DNA of 64,000 nt, from assembly GCA_018340805.1 (NCBI GenBank), contig JACMZG010001908.1, forward strand, positions 48,343,818-48,407,817, written 5' to 3'. A program made the translations under genes and the position numbers. The DNA comes from Microvelia longipes. Lineage: Eukaryota; Arthropoda; Insecta; Hemiptera; Veliidae. Shown piece after piece: positions 34,684 through 45,735 of this stretch (positions are counted from its first letter, which is position 1; each line of letters begins with the position of its first letter). The notes beneath the pieces were generated by a model. The model ran no database searches and was not told the DNA's origin. It saw nothing but the letters and a program-made list of their open reading frames with translations.

Positions 34684-35621
34684 ACCGAGTCCGGTAGCTC
34701 AGTGGTAGAGCGCTCGCCTTTCGACCTGGAGGTCGAGGGTTCAAATCCAGCCGGGGGAGGACCTCAATATGAGGTTATCCCTTGTACCGTACACTCGGGA
34801 GGTCTTGAATTCAAGGCCGGCCAACCCAGCCTGGGTTTTACGTGGTTTCCTTGGCTACTAATACGCAAATGCGGGGTTGGATCTAGTTTCATCTGAGACA
34901 AGTCTGGATCCACGTTTCCGTTGTCTCTAGCTCACGAAAAGTTAATGTTCTGCTGGGGGAGATGAAGGTCGGAAAGATATACTGAGCCTTTGTATGTCCG
35001 AAAACTTAGCCAGTGAAAGTGATGGCGGCGACACAAGTAACGTAAGTGACTAGGAACAAAGTGCTCGGTTCTTGAAGACAGACGTCTCCTAATAGCACTG
35101 CGGAGCTTTGACTTTCAGGTCAGGGCTATAGAATGAGTTTGTACACGCTGACATCTGGGTGCTAGAGTTCTTTGTCGGGTGGCGCTAGACTGGCCAGAGC
35201 GGTGAGCCTAGCTAGAGTCTGGTGATGCTAGTGGAACTGATGAGATTGGTGAGACTGGAAGGACGAGGTCAAGTGAGACTAATGTGATCAGAGGAGCTAG
35301 TAAGACTAGATGAAATAAGCACACAGTGAACTAGTAGTCGGCGCAAGCCAGAGCGGTGAGCCTAGCCAGAGTCTAGCTGGTCTAGATGAACTAGGCACAC
35401 TGTGAACTAGTCGCAGATACTAGCCAGAGCAGTGAGTTTGGATAGAGTCTGGTTGGGCTGATGAACTAGACACTGTGAACTGGTTATATGTGCTACCATG
35501 TACGGAGGGGGCTTCCTAGATGATTGGATGTGCACAAACTCAGGGGCTGATGTTGAGTGAGATTTGAGTGAGGGGAAAACGCTAAATGACCCTACGGGTT
35601 AAAGCGTAAAAAAAAAAAAAA
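34684..35621 (+). mobile_element. Intact tRNA-headed retroposon, 938 bp, with poly(A)
   Basis: The head has A box GGTAGCTCAGTGGT and B box GGTTCAAATCC spaced as in a tRNA. The body is shared with the copy at 4205-4680. The 3' half holds three diverged copies of GCCAGAGCGGTGAGCCTAGC with GATGAACTAGACACTGTGAA, and the end is a 14-A tail (about 35608-35621). The element is flanked by a 21-bp direct repeat (34663-34683, 35622-35642). At 938 bp it is long for a SINE. No protein is encoded; the 64-codon open frame at 34702 is incidental. Mobilisation would need a LINE in trans. Confidence 0.85.
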
Positions 35622-35642
35622 AATAATAATAATAATTTAATT
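35622..35642. repeat. Target-site duplication, right copy
   Basis: Identical to 34663-34683. Confidence 0.75.
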
Positions 35643-36984
35643 TTTTTAATAATATAAACCAATTTTTATTTGATGATTTGGAGTTTCCTCCTCTTCAATA
35701 ATTGTGGTTGTTTATTTTACGTAAGTTTTATGTAATTATGTTTTTTTATTTACATTTGTACTCGTTTTTTAATTTGTCATTGTACATAAATGTTACATTT
35801 TTGACAATTGAGATACTTTCCTTGGAAAGTTACCTAATGTATTTAAATAAATAAATAAAATTCAGAGCTTCAAAAGGGAAAGTCTTCTCAAAAAGGTTGA
35901 AGTTTGTATCAACTTTTATTTTACATTGGTTGTCCGAGCAAACACCATCGTAGCTAATTCTCTGCAATACGCCTAGGGATCCAAATTGGGTTCAATAGAG
36001 ATTCAACGTCCGCTATACATACCACCCACTTAATGCGTTTGAGATTTTAAGGAAATTAGTTAAAACCGTCAATAATCCTATTATTGAATCATATTGAACC
36101 GAAAATACGCACACGGTTATTCAGTTGAGAAACTTTTAAACGACAAACAAGAAAAGGCATAATTAATAATATGAAAACACAATGGTATCAAACAAGGTAA
36201 AGAAATGCTTGAAATAAACTGAATACGACATGAGAAGAGAGTAAAGCCTAAGTAAATAAGCATTCGCTTCTACTTAGACCAGATGTGAGTTTATTATTCA
36301 GTGGTTTTTCTAAGGAGCAACGAAACAGAAGCAGGAAAATCCAAGCAAGAGAATAAGAGACTAAAGACTCTAACTCAAAACCATCGACTCCTTCCATACC
36401 GTTCAAACTGTTATGAATAACTTGAGATTTCAAAACCCCACCGACCAAATATATTAAGTCAAGTTTTCATTTGAATTTCTTAAGTAAAACAGTGTTTTCT
36501 TAAATAAAATATGTCGAGTAATACTTAAACGTTAGGGATTCGACCAAAGAGTTCTATTGGATAAAGTCATAAAGAAGTGTTTCAAGCCCTGACTCTATCC
36601 AGATGCAATCAAAGGTATTGAATAGATGCATATTAAAGAATTTATTCAGAATATTTCATGCATACAAATACACGCATACGGTTTCCTCTGTAGGGTAGAA
36701 TTTAAATACTAATTTTATGTTACATACAAAACATATATAAGCGAATTTTCCTCAGAAAAAAACGCTTGTGGTTGTTTCGATGACGGAAGTTAAGGGAAGG
36801 GGAAATAAGGGGATTAATTCCATTTGATCCCCTGATACCAAACTATATGCCAAAAAAAAAAAAAATAATAATATATATTCTTAGTAGGGAAGACTGAAAA
36901 CATCCTCTCCACTATGACTCCTACCTACCTCCCATGGGACAAATTTCACCAAAAAAACAGATGGCATAGATGAGAAAATGTAAA
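35643..36984. other. Possible LINE tail, then unassigned stretch
   Basis: 35640-35870 (TTTGTCATTGTACATAAATG, then AAATAAATAAATAAAA) resembles the 3' tail of the LINE fragment at 44.76-44.83 kb. Beyond that no gene is supported; an A-run at about 36850-36863 is unexplained. Confidence 0.4.
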
Positions 36985-37245
36985 AAAATCGGGTGCGGGG
37001 TACATCGGATACGCTACGCTCATCCTTCCTGCTTCGGATTCGCTTTGCTCGTCCTCAGATTTTAAATGCATCCGTATCATTCTCAGCGGTCACCAATACT
37101 GACCCCGCTCAATGATGCTTAATTTTTATAATAAAAAAAATCATGGATATACTTGGGTTGAAGCGAAAATTCTTTGTTAAGTAAAGGTATACACTTGTAC
37201 TAAATTTAAGCTCAATGGAATCAGTTCCACAAGTCTTGAATAAAG
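36985..37245 (-). repeat. Rep-A copy, partial
   Basis: GGTGCGGGGTACATCGGATA, TTCGGATTCGCTTTGCTCGT, ATGATGCTTAATTTTTATAA, ATCATGGATATACTTGG and AGGTATACACTTGTACTAAA in the Rep-A order. Confidence 0.8.
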
Positions 37246-38510
37246 GGGATGACGAACTAAGTCGATTTGCCATCCAAAAAAGTGACCCCATCGAAAACCA
37301 AAAAATAGTGAGAATTCAACACGAAACACACGTCTAAAAAACTAACTACACATGCTTGGTACAAACTGCGCATGCTTACGATTCTTATACAAGCGCAGGT
37401 CTTAAAATTTAGAGGCAAACTTACCTCTCAATTGTTTCCCATTGTTTATTGCTTGAAAAGGTTATAACAAAACACACTTAAATTATCACTCACTGGAGTG
37501 GCAAAGTAGAGTCCAAAATTTAAAATTAAATAAGCACAAACGACTTAACAAGCACCACAAATGTAACAATCATGACAACCACAGAAGAAAGTTTAGAAGC
37601 AAACTCGACAACCATGCTGCGTAACCTGAGTTTGGCGCCTTTTTTCATTATAACCAAGAGGAAGGCAAGTTTGCTCCTATTTCTCTATCTCGTATAACTC
37701 CATGGGTCAGAAATGTTCCTTAATGCGTCATCCCCTTTATTCAAATTCCTTGAATCCGAAACATCCTGAAGGGTTGGAGGTTGTGATTTGTACTTATCTT
37801 ATTAAAATGCTCTTTTTCATGAACGAACAAAATTTAAATACAATGCATTTCTTCTTTCAAATTAATGTAAAAATTTCCTATTTTATTTTATTTATATATA
37901 TTCTTATTTATTTATAATGTAATTCCAACGATAAAAAATATCGTTATTATTAAGATTCGAACACAGGAACCCTAACCATGAGTTGAGATGACACCTACTC
38001 AGTTTATATTTATTACTTTCCCTATTTTAGATTTTCCGCTATGTAACACGATTTTTTCGACTCTTTGGTCCGAAAAGAAGTCGTATCGACTCTGAACCAG
38101 TTTTATTCGATTTAGCGCAAAAAAAGTAATACGATTTTTCTTTCTTTTTTTTAATAAAAAATAATCCTTTATTTAACTAAAAATTACAAAAATTCAACAT
38201 ATGTTTGGTTGGAATTAATTCCCACTTTAGGATGGGTGTCCTGTGCTGTGGGAATGGGAGTTTAGTTTCTTTTACTGACTTCTATATATAAAGTGCATCA
38301 CAGTTATATCAAGTAGGCTTTCTAGCGTCAGTTGGGTGTTTTGTAAGTACTGTCATTTGTCTATTGATAGTTAAAAGAATATAGATAAGATGAAATAGAA
38401 TGATAATAATAAAAATAAAATAATAATAAGAAAGCATTCACGAAATAAAACTAAATAAAAACAGATATTTATCAAAGATAAAGGTTTGTGATATGATAGA
38501 AAATATTGTT
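37246..38510. other. Unassigned AT-rich stretch
   Basis: No supported gene. A T-loop-like GTTCGAATC on the minus strand near 37955 lacks the rest of a tRNA. Confidence 0.4.
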
Positions 38511-38513
38511 AGG

Positions 38514-40005
38514 TTTTTTTTTTTTACTTGATTGTCAATATGATGAGAAATGAAGAATTTTTAGTCAGTGTTTTAAAGCTATTTTCTTTAATTTTTTCCT
38601 GTATGTTGGTAGGTAAATTGTTGTATAGTTCGAGAACAATATAGTACCATTGTCTCTGTCCAGTTGCTGTTCTCATGTAGGATGGTTGAAATATGTCTTG
38701 CTCCACTGCTCTAGTCCTGTAGTCATGTTCAGTTCTGGTCAGGGAATATTTTCCAGTATGTAATCGTTTTTAATGCAGTCAATGCGAAGATGTCTTTTAT
38801 TTTTAATATTTCTAGTAATTTAAATAATGGAGTTGATGCGGTTTGTCTGGGTTTTCTCAGTATGATTTTAATTATGAGTTTTTGTGCTATAGTTAGAGGT
38901 TGTAGAATCGTGTCAGTAGTGGAACCATAAGCAATAATACCATATTGTATAATTGAGTATATAAAAGCATAGTATAGTTGGAGTTTGATAGTGTAAATTT
39001 AAAAAGTTTCTTGCTTGTAAAAATAGGTAAGCTAATTGTCTAATTTTTTTAGTGGTCGCTAGGATATGTGGTTACCAAGATAAGGTTGAGTCTAGTGTTA
39101 GTCCTAAGTATTTTATAGTTTTAGTAGTTTATTTTAGGGCATCCACAGTGGTTAGGAAATGTAATAATGCAGTCAGGTTTGTGTAATGATAGTTGATATA
39201 TTTGTTCTGGTTGTCCGTTACTGTAGAGTGAGTATGTCATAAATTTAGTTTTGTCGTTGTTTATAGTTAAGTTGTTAGTGATTAGCCAATTTTTTATTAT
39301 GTTTAGGTTTTGTTCCCTTTTTCTCAGTGTTTCAGTCCAAGTCCGTCCTGAGCACAATAATGCGGCATCATCTGCATAACATACCAATTTTGCTGAATCA
39401 TTCAACACAGAGAAAATGTCATTAATAAAAATTAAGAATAGAGTACCTGATAACACGGATCCTTGAGGTATGGAGTAAACACTGGTGTTGGGTTCACTTA
39501 GTACATTATCTATTCTAACTCTCTGCTTCCTGTTGCTTAAGTAACTTTTAAACCATCTCAGGACAAAGCCTTTGACTCCGAGTGATTTTAATTTTTTAAT
39601 AAGTTTTTTATGGGAAACAGAGTCAAAGGCTTTGGCCAAATCAAGGTATACTACAACTGGTTTCTCTCCCTTATCAAGCTTTTGGCTTATAAAGGAGGTA
39701 ACTTCAACAATGGCATCGTCAGTGCTTTTGCCTTTAAGAAATCCATATTGGTTTTTATTTAGCTTTTGGTTTTGTTGTAGGTAATTAAATAAATATCTAT
39801 TTATTATTTTCTCTATAATTTTAGACAATACAGGAAGCAGAGAGATAGGTCGATAATTATTAACTAATTTTAAATCCCCTCCTTTAGGAATTGGAAAAAT
39901 TACAGCTATTTTCAACTTGTCTGGGAAAATTTCCGTCTTAAGACTTAATTTAGTTAAGTATAGAATAGGTTTTATCAAGGATTCTCTATTGGTTCTTTAA
40001 AACAT
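38514..40005 (-). mobile_element. Degraded LINE (jockey/CR1-like) with RT domain
   Basis: Contains the reverse-transcriptase frame 39978-39121. Beyond its frame break it continues YLGLTLDSTLSW, AYLFLQARNF, YSIIQYGIIAYGSTTD, LTIAQKLIIKIILRK, LEILKIKDIFALTALK and (38706-38524) YNNLPTNIQEKIKENSFKTL, the standard tail of such polyproteins. A 12-A run directly follows the last stop (38525-38514). It is 5'-truncated inside the palm/finger region, lacks the endonuclease, and carries at least three frame breaks, so it is inactive. Confidence 0.85.
39121..39978 (-). CDS. Reverse transcriptase fragment of the LINE
   Basis: 285 codons without an ATG start (the open frame begins with TTG, so the protein is 5'-truncated). 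RT motifs in order: FPIPKGG and NNYRPISLLPVLSKIIEK (motif 1), QYGFLKGKSTDDAI (motif 2a), YLDLAKAFDSVSH (motif A, catalytic Asp), LSNRKQRVRID, IPQGSVLSGTLFLIFINDI (motif B; usually QGSVLGPLLF), CYADDAALL (motif C, YADD catalytic pair) and NDKTKFM (motif D). Catalytic residues are intact, but the ORF ends in a nonsense tail after motif D. It acts, in living relatives, in target-primed reverse transcription of the element's own RNA. Clade assignment beyond jockey/CR1-type is inference. Confidence 0.88.
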   Translation of the reverse strand: MIKPILYLTKLSLKTEIFPDKLKIAVIFPIPKGGDLKLVNNYRPISLLPVLSKIIEKIINRYLFNYLQQNQKLNKNQYGFLKGKSTDDAIVEVTSFISQKLDKGEKPVVVYLDLAKAFDSVSHKKLIKKLKSLGVKGFVLRWFKSYLSNRKQRVRIDNVLSEPNTSVYSIPQGSVLSGTLFLIFINDIFSVLNDSAKLVCYADDAALLCSGRTWTETLRKREQNLNIIKNWLITNNLTINNDKTKFMTYSLYSNGQPEQIYQLSLHKPDCIITFPNHCGCPKINY

Positions 40006-40809
40006 TAAACAGTTTTAAAAAAAAGCAAACCCACCAATCCACCGCCACAACAACCCACTTTTTCTCCCAAGGTTAATTTTTAATCCGTTTGTATTTAAAC
40101 AAAATATAATATTTTATATAATTTATTGAAAGAAGAGATTTTATACAACTTAAAGAGATAAACTATTCAAGACAAAGATAGGGTCTGAAACTTAATGCAT
40201 ATATTTATATAAGCAACATTTATAACAAATGAGGATAAGATAGAATAGACAAAGCTAAGAAGAGAGAGTATACTTGATAAATGAACACGCAGCCTTAATT
40301 GTAGCATTATCGATTCTAGTGCGAATTTTACAGAAATAACACCACCCAACAATTTTTTACAAGTTTAGAATAAAAAACTTAAAGAACCGAGGAGGAGGAA
40401 TGAGAAATAATTTATTGTTGTGTCGGACTCGAAATGGTTTGACTTCGCATTGCGGTAACCTAGAAAATTCTTTCAGTTTTTGGCCAAAAGCAAAGTCTCC
40501 CCAGCTGACCGAACTCGCTGTACATTCCGAATAGGTGTCACGAACTGACTGCAAATGTTGGGTATTTTAACCTCATTTTTAGCCAGGAGTATAACATATC
40601 TAACCCGTTTTATTAAAACACTTAAATAATTCATTTGAGTTTTTTTAAAGTTTTTTAACTTTTTGAAAGTTCACTTATATCGTTTATATTGTGCCACTTA
40701 AAAAACTACTAAAACAACAAAATACTGCAGGGCAACAACCATACGGCCGTGGTGAGTTACGGCCAAAAGTTGATTGTACTATTAATAATCTAAGTAATCA
40801 GTATCATTT
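40006..40809. other. Unassigned AT-rich stretch
   Basis: No supported gene, RNA or element. Confidence 0.45.
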
Positions 40810-40811
40810 TT

Positions 40812-41235
40812 ACTTTTCCTCATTTATACGTAGGTATATAGAATGAATTGTGTTTGCGAAAAAATCCAAAACCGGGATAAAATCGAAATTATCAGTTTCA
40901 GGCGATTTTAAGGCCCCCTGAGTAGTTTTCTCAAAGATGTCTGTCTGCATGTGTATGTGTACGTGTGTGTGTGCTTATTATCATCGTAGCTCCCAGTGTG
41001 TTACACAAAAATCAGTCTATAGGCGTAGTTGTGCTATTCTGAAAACAAATTTTTATGACGTCATTAACCTGCAATACAGGCTCAGCAAAACTTTCAAAAA
41101 ATCCTAACACGAGATTTAACACGCATGAAGCCATGTAAAAGACTAACATATGTGCCAAGTTTCATCTCATTATCAGCATTTGTTCGATTTGTATCGAATG
41201 ACTTGGGTACGTTTTTTTAAAAAAAAAAAAATAAA
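40812..41235 (+). repeat. Rep-A copy, forward
   Basis: Starts TTACTTTTCCTCATTTATAC, then ATTGTGTTTGCG, AAACCGGGATAAAATCG, TGTCTGTCTGCATGTG, TTATCATCGTAGCTCCC, TGACGTCATTAACCTGC and AAGTTTCATCTCATTATCAG. It ends in an A-rich run. Confidence 0.85.
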
Positions 41236-41394
41236 AAGCCAGGAAATAATTGAATTATATTAAAAAAAAAATCAAGTTTATACATTTAAGTAATAGAAAA
41301 GTGCACCAAGTTTCTATTTAATACGTCAAGTATGTCCATCATTTTTGCTAGATCATAAAAGTTAAGTTGCATTAAACATGGACAGTGTCTGGAA

Positions 41395-42290
41395 AAAGGT
41401 GTGTAAGGAACGAAAAGAATGTATTTGCTATCTAAGGACAACCGAAGCGAGTCCAAGGAGGTGTTGTATAAATTGAAAATACATTCCCCAAATCTATACT
41501 TCAGCATATCTTCGGATTCGCTTCGCTCGTCCTGAGAATGAAAATACATTCGTTTCGTTCCCAGCTGTCACCTACCCTGGCACTGACCACCATTGATGCT
41601 GCTTAACATTTATGATCAACCAAATTCAAATCATGGATATACTAGTTGTACTAAAACAAAACTTGGTGTACCTATTTATTAGGTAAAGGTATACACTTGT
41701 ACCAAATTTCAACTCAATTGAGTTGAAATCAAAAATCAAATCATTTCTGATTTTTTTTTTAAATTTTTAAAAAACGTACATAAGTCATTCGATAAAATTG
41801 AACTAATGCTAATGATGAGATGAAACTTAGCAAATATGTTAGCCTTATACATAGCTACATGTAGGCCAAATTTCAATCGGATCGTAATATTTTTCTGAGC
41901 TTTATGATTTTTCGAAATTTTAGCTGATTCATTATTGCAAGTTAATGACGTCATAAATCAATTATTTCCAAATAACACAACTAAAGCGGTACATTGATTT
42001 TTACAAAGTTTTACCTCTCTAGCATAAATACACTTGGAGCTACGATGATAACAGACACACACACATACAACTTTGAGAAAACCACTTAGAAGACCTTAAA
42101 ACGCCTGAAAATTCCATTGACATACCGGAATAATTAAGCTTCATGGATTGAGGTCAGCACCAGGAAGGGTGACCGCTGGGAAGAAACCGGATGTTTCTAA
42201 TGTCTGAAGACGAGCGAAGCAAGTCCAAAATAGTGTGGATGAGTCCATATAGCGAGGTACTTGCAAGGAACCCCTTACTCGGTATTGCTT
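41395..42290 (-). repeat. Rep-A copy, reverse, with mirrored ends
   Basis: From about 41510 it reads TCGGATTCGCTTCGCTCGTC through TGAACTAATGCTAATGATGA and GAGCTACGATGATAACAGAC. Its far end, 42140-42290, is again a mirrored terminal block (GGTGACCGCTGGGAAG, GACGAGCGAAGCAAGTCC). The block at 41395-41460 (CCGAAGCGAGTCC) is the mirrored end of the preceding copy, so two copies lie head to head. Confidence 0.8.
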
Positions 42291-42364
42291 ATTTTCCAAC
42301 TTTCCTTTTAAATATAATTTATAACTATTATTTTATAAGATTAGCATTGCTGAAGTAAAAGGAC

Positions 42365-42925
42365 TATGTATAAAAAGACTAAGTATTTATAGTAAAGAAA
42401 AAGACTTATAGTCTTATAGTAAATAACTAAGTTTTAGTCTTTAGTAGAGACTAAGTTTAGTCTTATAGTAAATGACTAAGTTTTAGTCTTTTAGTAAGAG
42501 ACTAAGTTATAGTTTATAGTAAATAACTAAGTTTTAGTCTTTAGTAAGAGACTAAGTTTTAGTCTTATAGTAAATAACTAAGTTTTAGTCTTTTAGTAAG
42601 AGACTAAGTTATAGTCTTATAGTAAATAACTAAGTTTTAGTCTTTTAGTAAGAGACTAAGTTATAGTCTTATAGTAAATAACTAGTTTAGTTTTAGTAGT
42701 AGTAAGTAAATGACTAAGTTTTAGTCTTTTAGTAAGGACTAAGTTATAGTCTTATAGTAAATAACTAAGTTTTAGTCTTTAGTAAGAGACTAAGTTTTAG
42801 TCTTATAGTGAATGACTAAGTTTTAGTCTTTAAGTAAATGACTAAGTTATAGTCTTATAGTAAAAGACTAAATTTTAGTCTTATAGTAAATAACTAAGTA
42901 TTAGTATTACAGCAAAAGACTAAGT
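42365..42925. repeat. 26-bp minisatellite, about 21 units
   Basis: Unit ACTAAGTTTTAGTCTTTTAG plus TAAGAG, alternating with ACTAAGTTATAGTCTTATAG plus TAAATA, giving a ~52-bp dimer. Each unit has an internal GACTAAG...TTAGTC symmetry. Confidence 0.92.
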
Positions 42926-42930
42926 TTTAC

Positions 42931-43315
42931 GCAATGGCCAAGTTACCAAGGTCTTACTAGACATGCTCTTTCCTTTATAAAAACAATACAACACTTTTGT
43001 GGTAAAATAGCCAGCAATGGCTAAGTTACCAAGGTCTTACTAGACATGCCCTTTCCTATATACAAACACTTGTGATAAAAAAGTCAGCAATGGCTAGGTT
43101 ACCTAGGTCTTACTAGACATGCCCTTTTCTTTATGCAAACAATATAAACACTCTTGTGGTAAAAAAGCCAGCAATGGCTAAGTTACCAAGGTCCTACTAG
43201 ACATGCCTTCCCTTATGCAAACAATATAAAACACTCTTGTGTGGTAAAAAAGCAGCAATGGCTAAGTTACCAAGGTCCTACTAGACATGCCCTTTCTTCT
43301 ATAAATACATAATAT
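42931..43315. repeat. 84-bp satellite, 5 units
   Basis: Units start GCAATGGCTAAGTTACCAAG at 42931, 43014, 43087, 43171 and 43255, with TACTAGACATGCCCTTTC and TTGTGGTAAAAAAGCCA. One unit is 73 bp. It directly adjoins the 26-bp array. Confidence 0.95.
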
Positions 43316-44074
43316 ACGAGTCACATAAACATTCTACATTAAATATTGATCATACTATAAGTATCATAATGTTCTACTGCATACAACAGTATCAATAAAA
43401 CAATTATCACCAAACACGAGCATTATAATTAACAAATACTAATGTTAAAATATAACATAAAGTATGTTATACGTAAGATACCTTGTTATTTCTATTTCCA
43501 TTCTCACATAAAGAATTAAATTCCAACTCTAAGTTATTCTTAACTAATTCAAACGTTGTGTGACGTTAGATCGTTACTAAATCTGACTGTAAAATTAATC
43601 AAGTCAAGTTTCTTTGGGAAAAGCTCGCTATCAGTAAGGATATCCTCAAAGGTTTATCTGATAAAACCTTAAAAACCACATCAAATACAATTCCCCATGT
43701 TTATAGCCTTCAAATATTTATGTAATCATGATTAATCGTTTCAACACATAAAATTACATAACTGTTAAATAATTTTATTGTAGAACATAAACAGTAGATT
43801 ACTCTAGAGCAACTTAATGTTGTAGTATTAGTAAGAACTATTTAAACCGAAACATATATAAAAGATATGTGAGAATAATGTTCATAGAATAGTTACCACT
43901 AACAGTGGTCTTACGCGATGAATAAACATTAACATTATGTTTAATCAATTTAGAATGCAGTCGGAATACGTTAACTTTTCCTTTTTCATCTCATATAAAT
44001 TGGAAGAAGTATTGTGATTGCAAAAAATGTGACGCACACTATTTCAGTCTAAAGCCAATGTTTTTGTACCCACG
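43316..44074. other. Unassigned AT-rich stretch
   Basis: No supported gene, RNA or element. Confidence 0.45.
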
Positions 44075-45345
44075 TTTAAAAAGATCGGGTACGGAATACC
44101 TCGGAACTTTTCCTCATTACATCGGATTCGCTACGCTCATCCTCAACTCGCCAAATTTATATTGCAACACCTCTTCGCTGTCGTTTCTCTCGTCCTCAGA
44201 TATTAAATACATTCGTTTCATCTTCAGTGGTCACCCATACAGCACTGAATTTGCTCAATGCTGCTTAACTTTTATGATCCAACAAAACCCATTGATATAT
44301 GGTATAATTATTAATTATAATTATATTATTATGATATAATTATCTTTTTTATTTATCAAAAAAAGATAATTAGAAGAATAACGGGAGCCAAACCTGGTTC
44401 ACACTGTCAATCTTCATTTAAGAGACTGGCAATAATGACTGTCATAAATCTTTTTATTTTTAATTCTGTGCTCTTTATTAAAAAGAACTCAAATAAATTT
44501 AAAACCAATAGTGATTATCATAGATATAATACAAAGAATAAAAATGTACTTACAATACCAACTCATAGACTTAAGAAGTCAGAAGTGGGTCATAGTGTAT
44601 TGGGGGTAAAACTTTTTAATCATTTAGATGTAAAAAATTCAAGAGTTGCCAATAGATCATTTCAAAAAAGCCGTAAAAAAAGCCTTGACAGAGCAGCCTT
44701 TTTATAGTATTAATGAGTACTTCTCTAATAAAATTATGTTTGAGTAATTTATGTTACTTCTTTTTGTACATTTGACGATTTGCCATTGTACTTGTATTAG
44801 TATTTATGCAAATAAAGATTTTTTTATTTTTTTTTATTATTTATACTTTTCATTTTGAAACGGAACTTGGTGTAGTTATTTATTATGTAATGGTAACACT
44901 TGTAACAAATTTCAACTTTTTTAAAAAACGTACACAAGTCATTTGATAAAAATTCATCTAATGCTGATAATGAGAAGAAACTTGGGACATATATTAGTAT
45001 TATACATGCGTGCAAAATCTCAATCTCATAACATCATTATTCCGCGTTTCATAGAATTTTTGCTTTGTTATTATATCAGGTTAATGACGTCACAAAAAAA
45101 TGAATTCCGAATAGCACAACTACAATGCTAGACTGATTTTTGTACAAAGTTTAATCTCTTTAGCAAAAATACACTGGGCGCTAAGATGATAACAGACACA
45201 CACATACTGACAGACAACTTTGTATAAACCACTCAGAAAGAGTCCTTAAAAACACGTGAAACGAAATTTCCGGTTTTAACCCGGTTTAGGAATTTTATTG
45301 CAAACACAATACTTTTCCTATATACCTACGGTATAAATGAGGAAA
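44075..45345 (-). repeat. Rep-A copy interrupted by a LINE tail
   Basis: The left part, 44075-44345 (GGATTCGCTACGCTCATCCT, GCTGCTTAACTTTTATGATC), stops near CATTGATATATGG. The right part resumes at about 44850 with GGAACTTGGTGTAG and runs to the terminus CTACGGTATAAATGAGGAAA (45345). The halves are contiguous in other copies, so 44346-44840 is an insertion. Confidence 0.85.
44346..44840 (+). mobile_element. LINE 3' tail inserted in Rep-A
   Basis: An open frame from about 44362 reads KKIIRRITGAKPGSHCQSSF, then FKRLAIMTVINLFIFNSVLF, HRYNTKNKNVLTIPTHRLKK and GVKLFNHLDVKN, ending at 44707. This is the classical C-terminal region of jockey/CR1-type LINE polyproteins (RIITG..., NTR, HRL..., G.KLFN.LP). 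A short 3' region with AATAAAG and T/A-rich tail follows. The reverse transcriptase is missing (5' truncation). The 44435 start is only an internal ATG or alternative start. Confidence 0.8.
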
Positions 45346-45507
45346 AGTAAAAATGAAAAAAAGTTTTAAATGACTATAGTCGTTCCTCCATTCAAAGACC
45401 CTAAGAGTTTCAAAAGCTATTGCATTCCTTCCTCTCATTAAAGCAAGTGGTGAAGCAAATCTCGTATTTGAATAAATGATTTAAAGGCATATATATATTA
45501 TTATATA

Positions 45508-45572
<65 letters not shown>

Positions 45573-45652
45573 TAAAAGAAAGACAAGCAATAAATAATCT
45601 TCGCTCAGAATTTAGCACCGCCTGCAGTCATATATAAGTAATACTATATATA

Positions 45653-45714
<62 letters not shown>

Positions 45715-45735
45715 AAAAAAAGACAAGCAATAAAT
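45346..45735. repeat. Two (TA)n tracts separating a 34-bp direct repeat
   Basis: TA tracts lie at 45490-45572 and 45640-45714. AAGACAAGCAATAAATAATC followed by TTCGCTCAGA occurs at 45582 and again at 45720, where it leads into the Penelope-like ORF. A short piece of the element was thus duplicated across the TA tract. Confidence 0.85.

Noticed and set aside
34702..34896. 64-codon frame in the retroposon head
   Set aside because: It runs through the tRNA-like promoter region and has no domain; the SINE-type reading explains the sequence better.
35230..35265. CTGATGA in the retroposon as a hammerhead core
   Set aside because: No GAAA follows at a suitable distance; the word sits in a local repeat.
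37945..38010. tRNA-like GTTCGAATC on the minus strand
   Set aside because: Only the T-loop word is present; no T stem, D arm or acceptor pairing.
37949..38010. Long terminal repeats or an LTR retrotransposon
   Set aside because: No paired LTRs, primer-binding site, integrase or protease motif found anywhere in the window.
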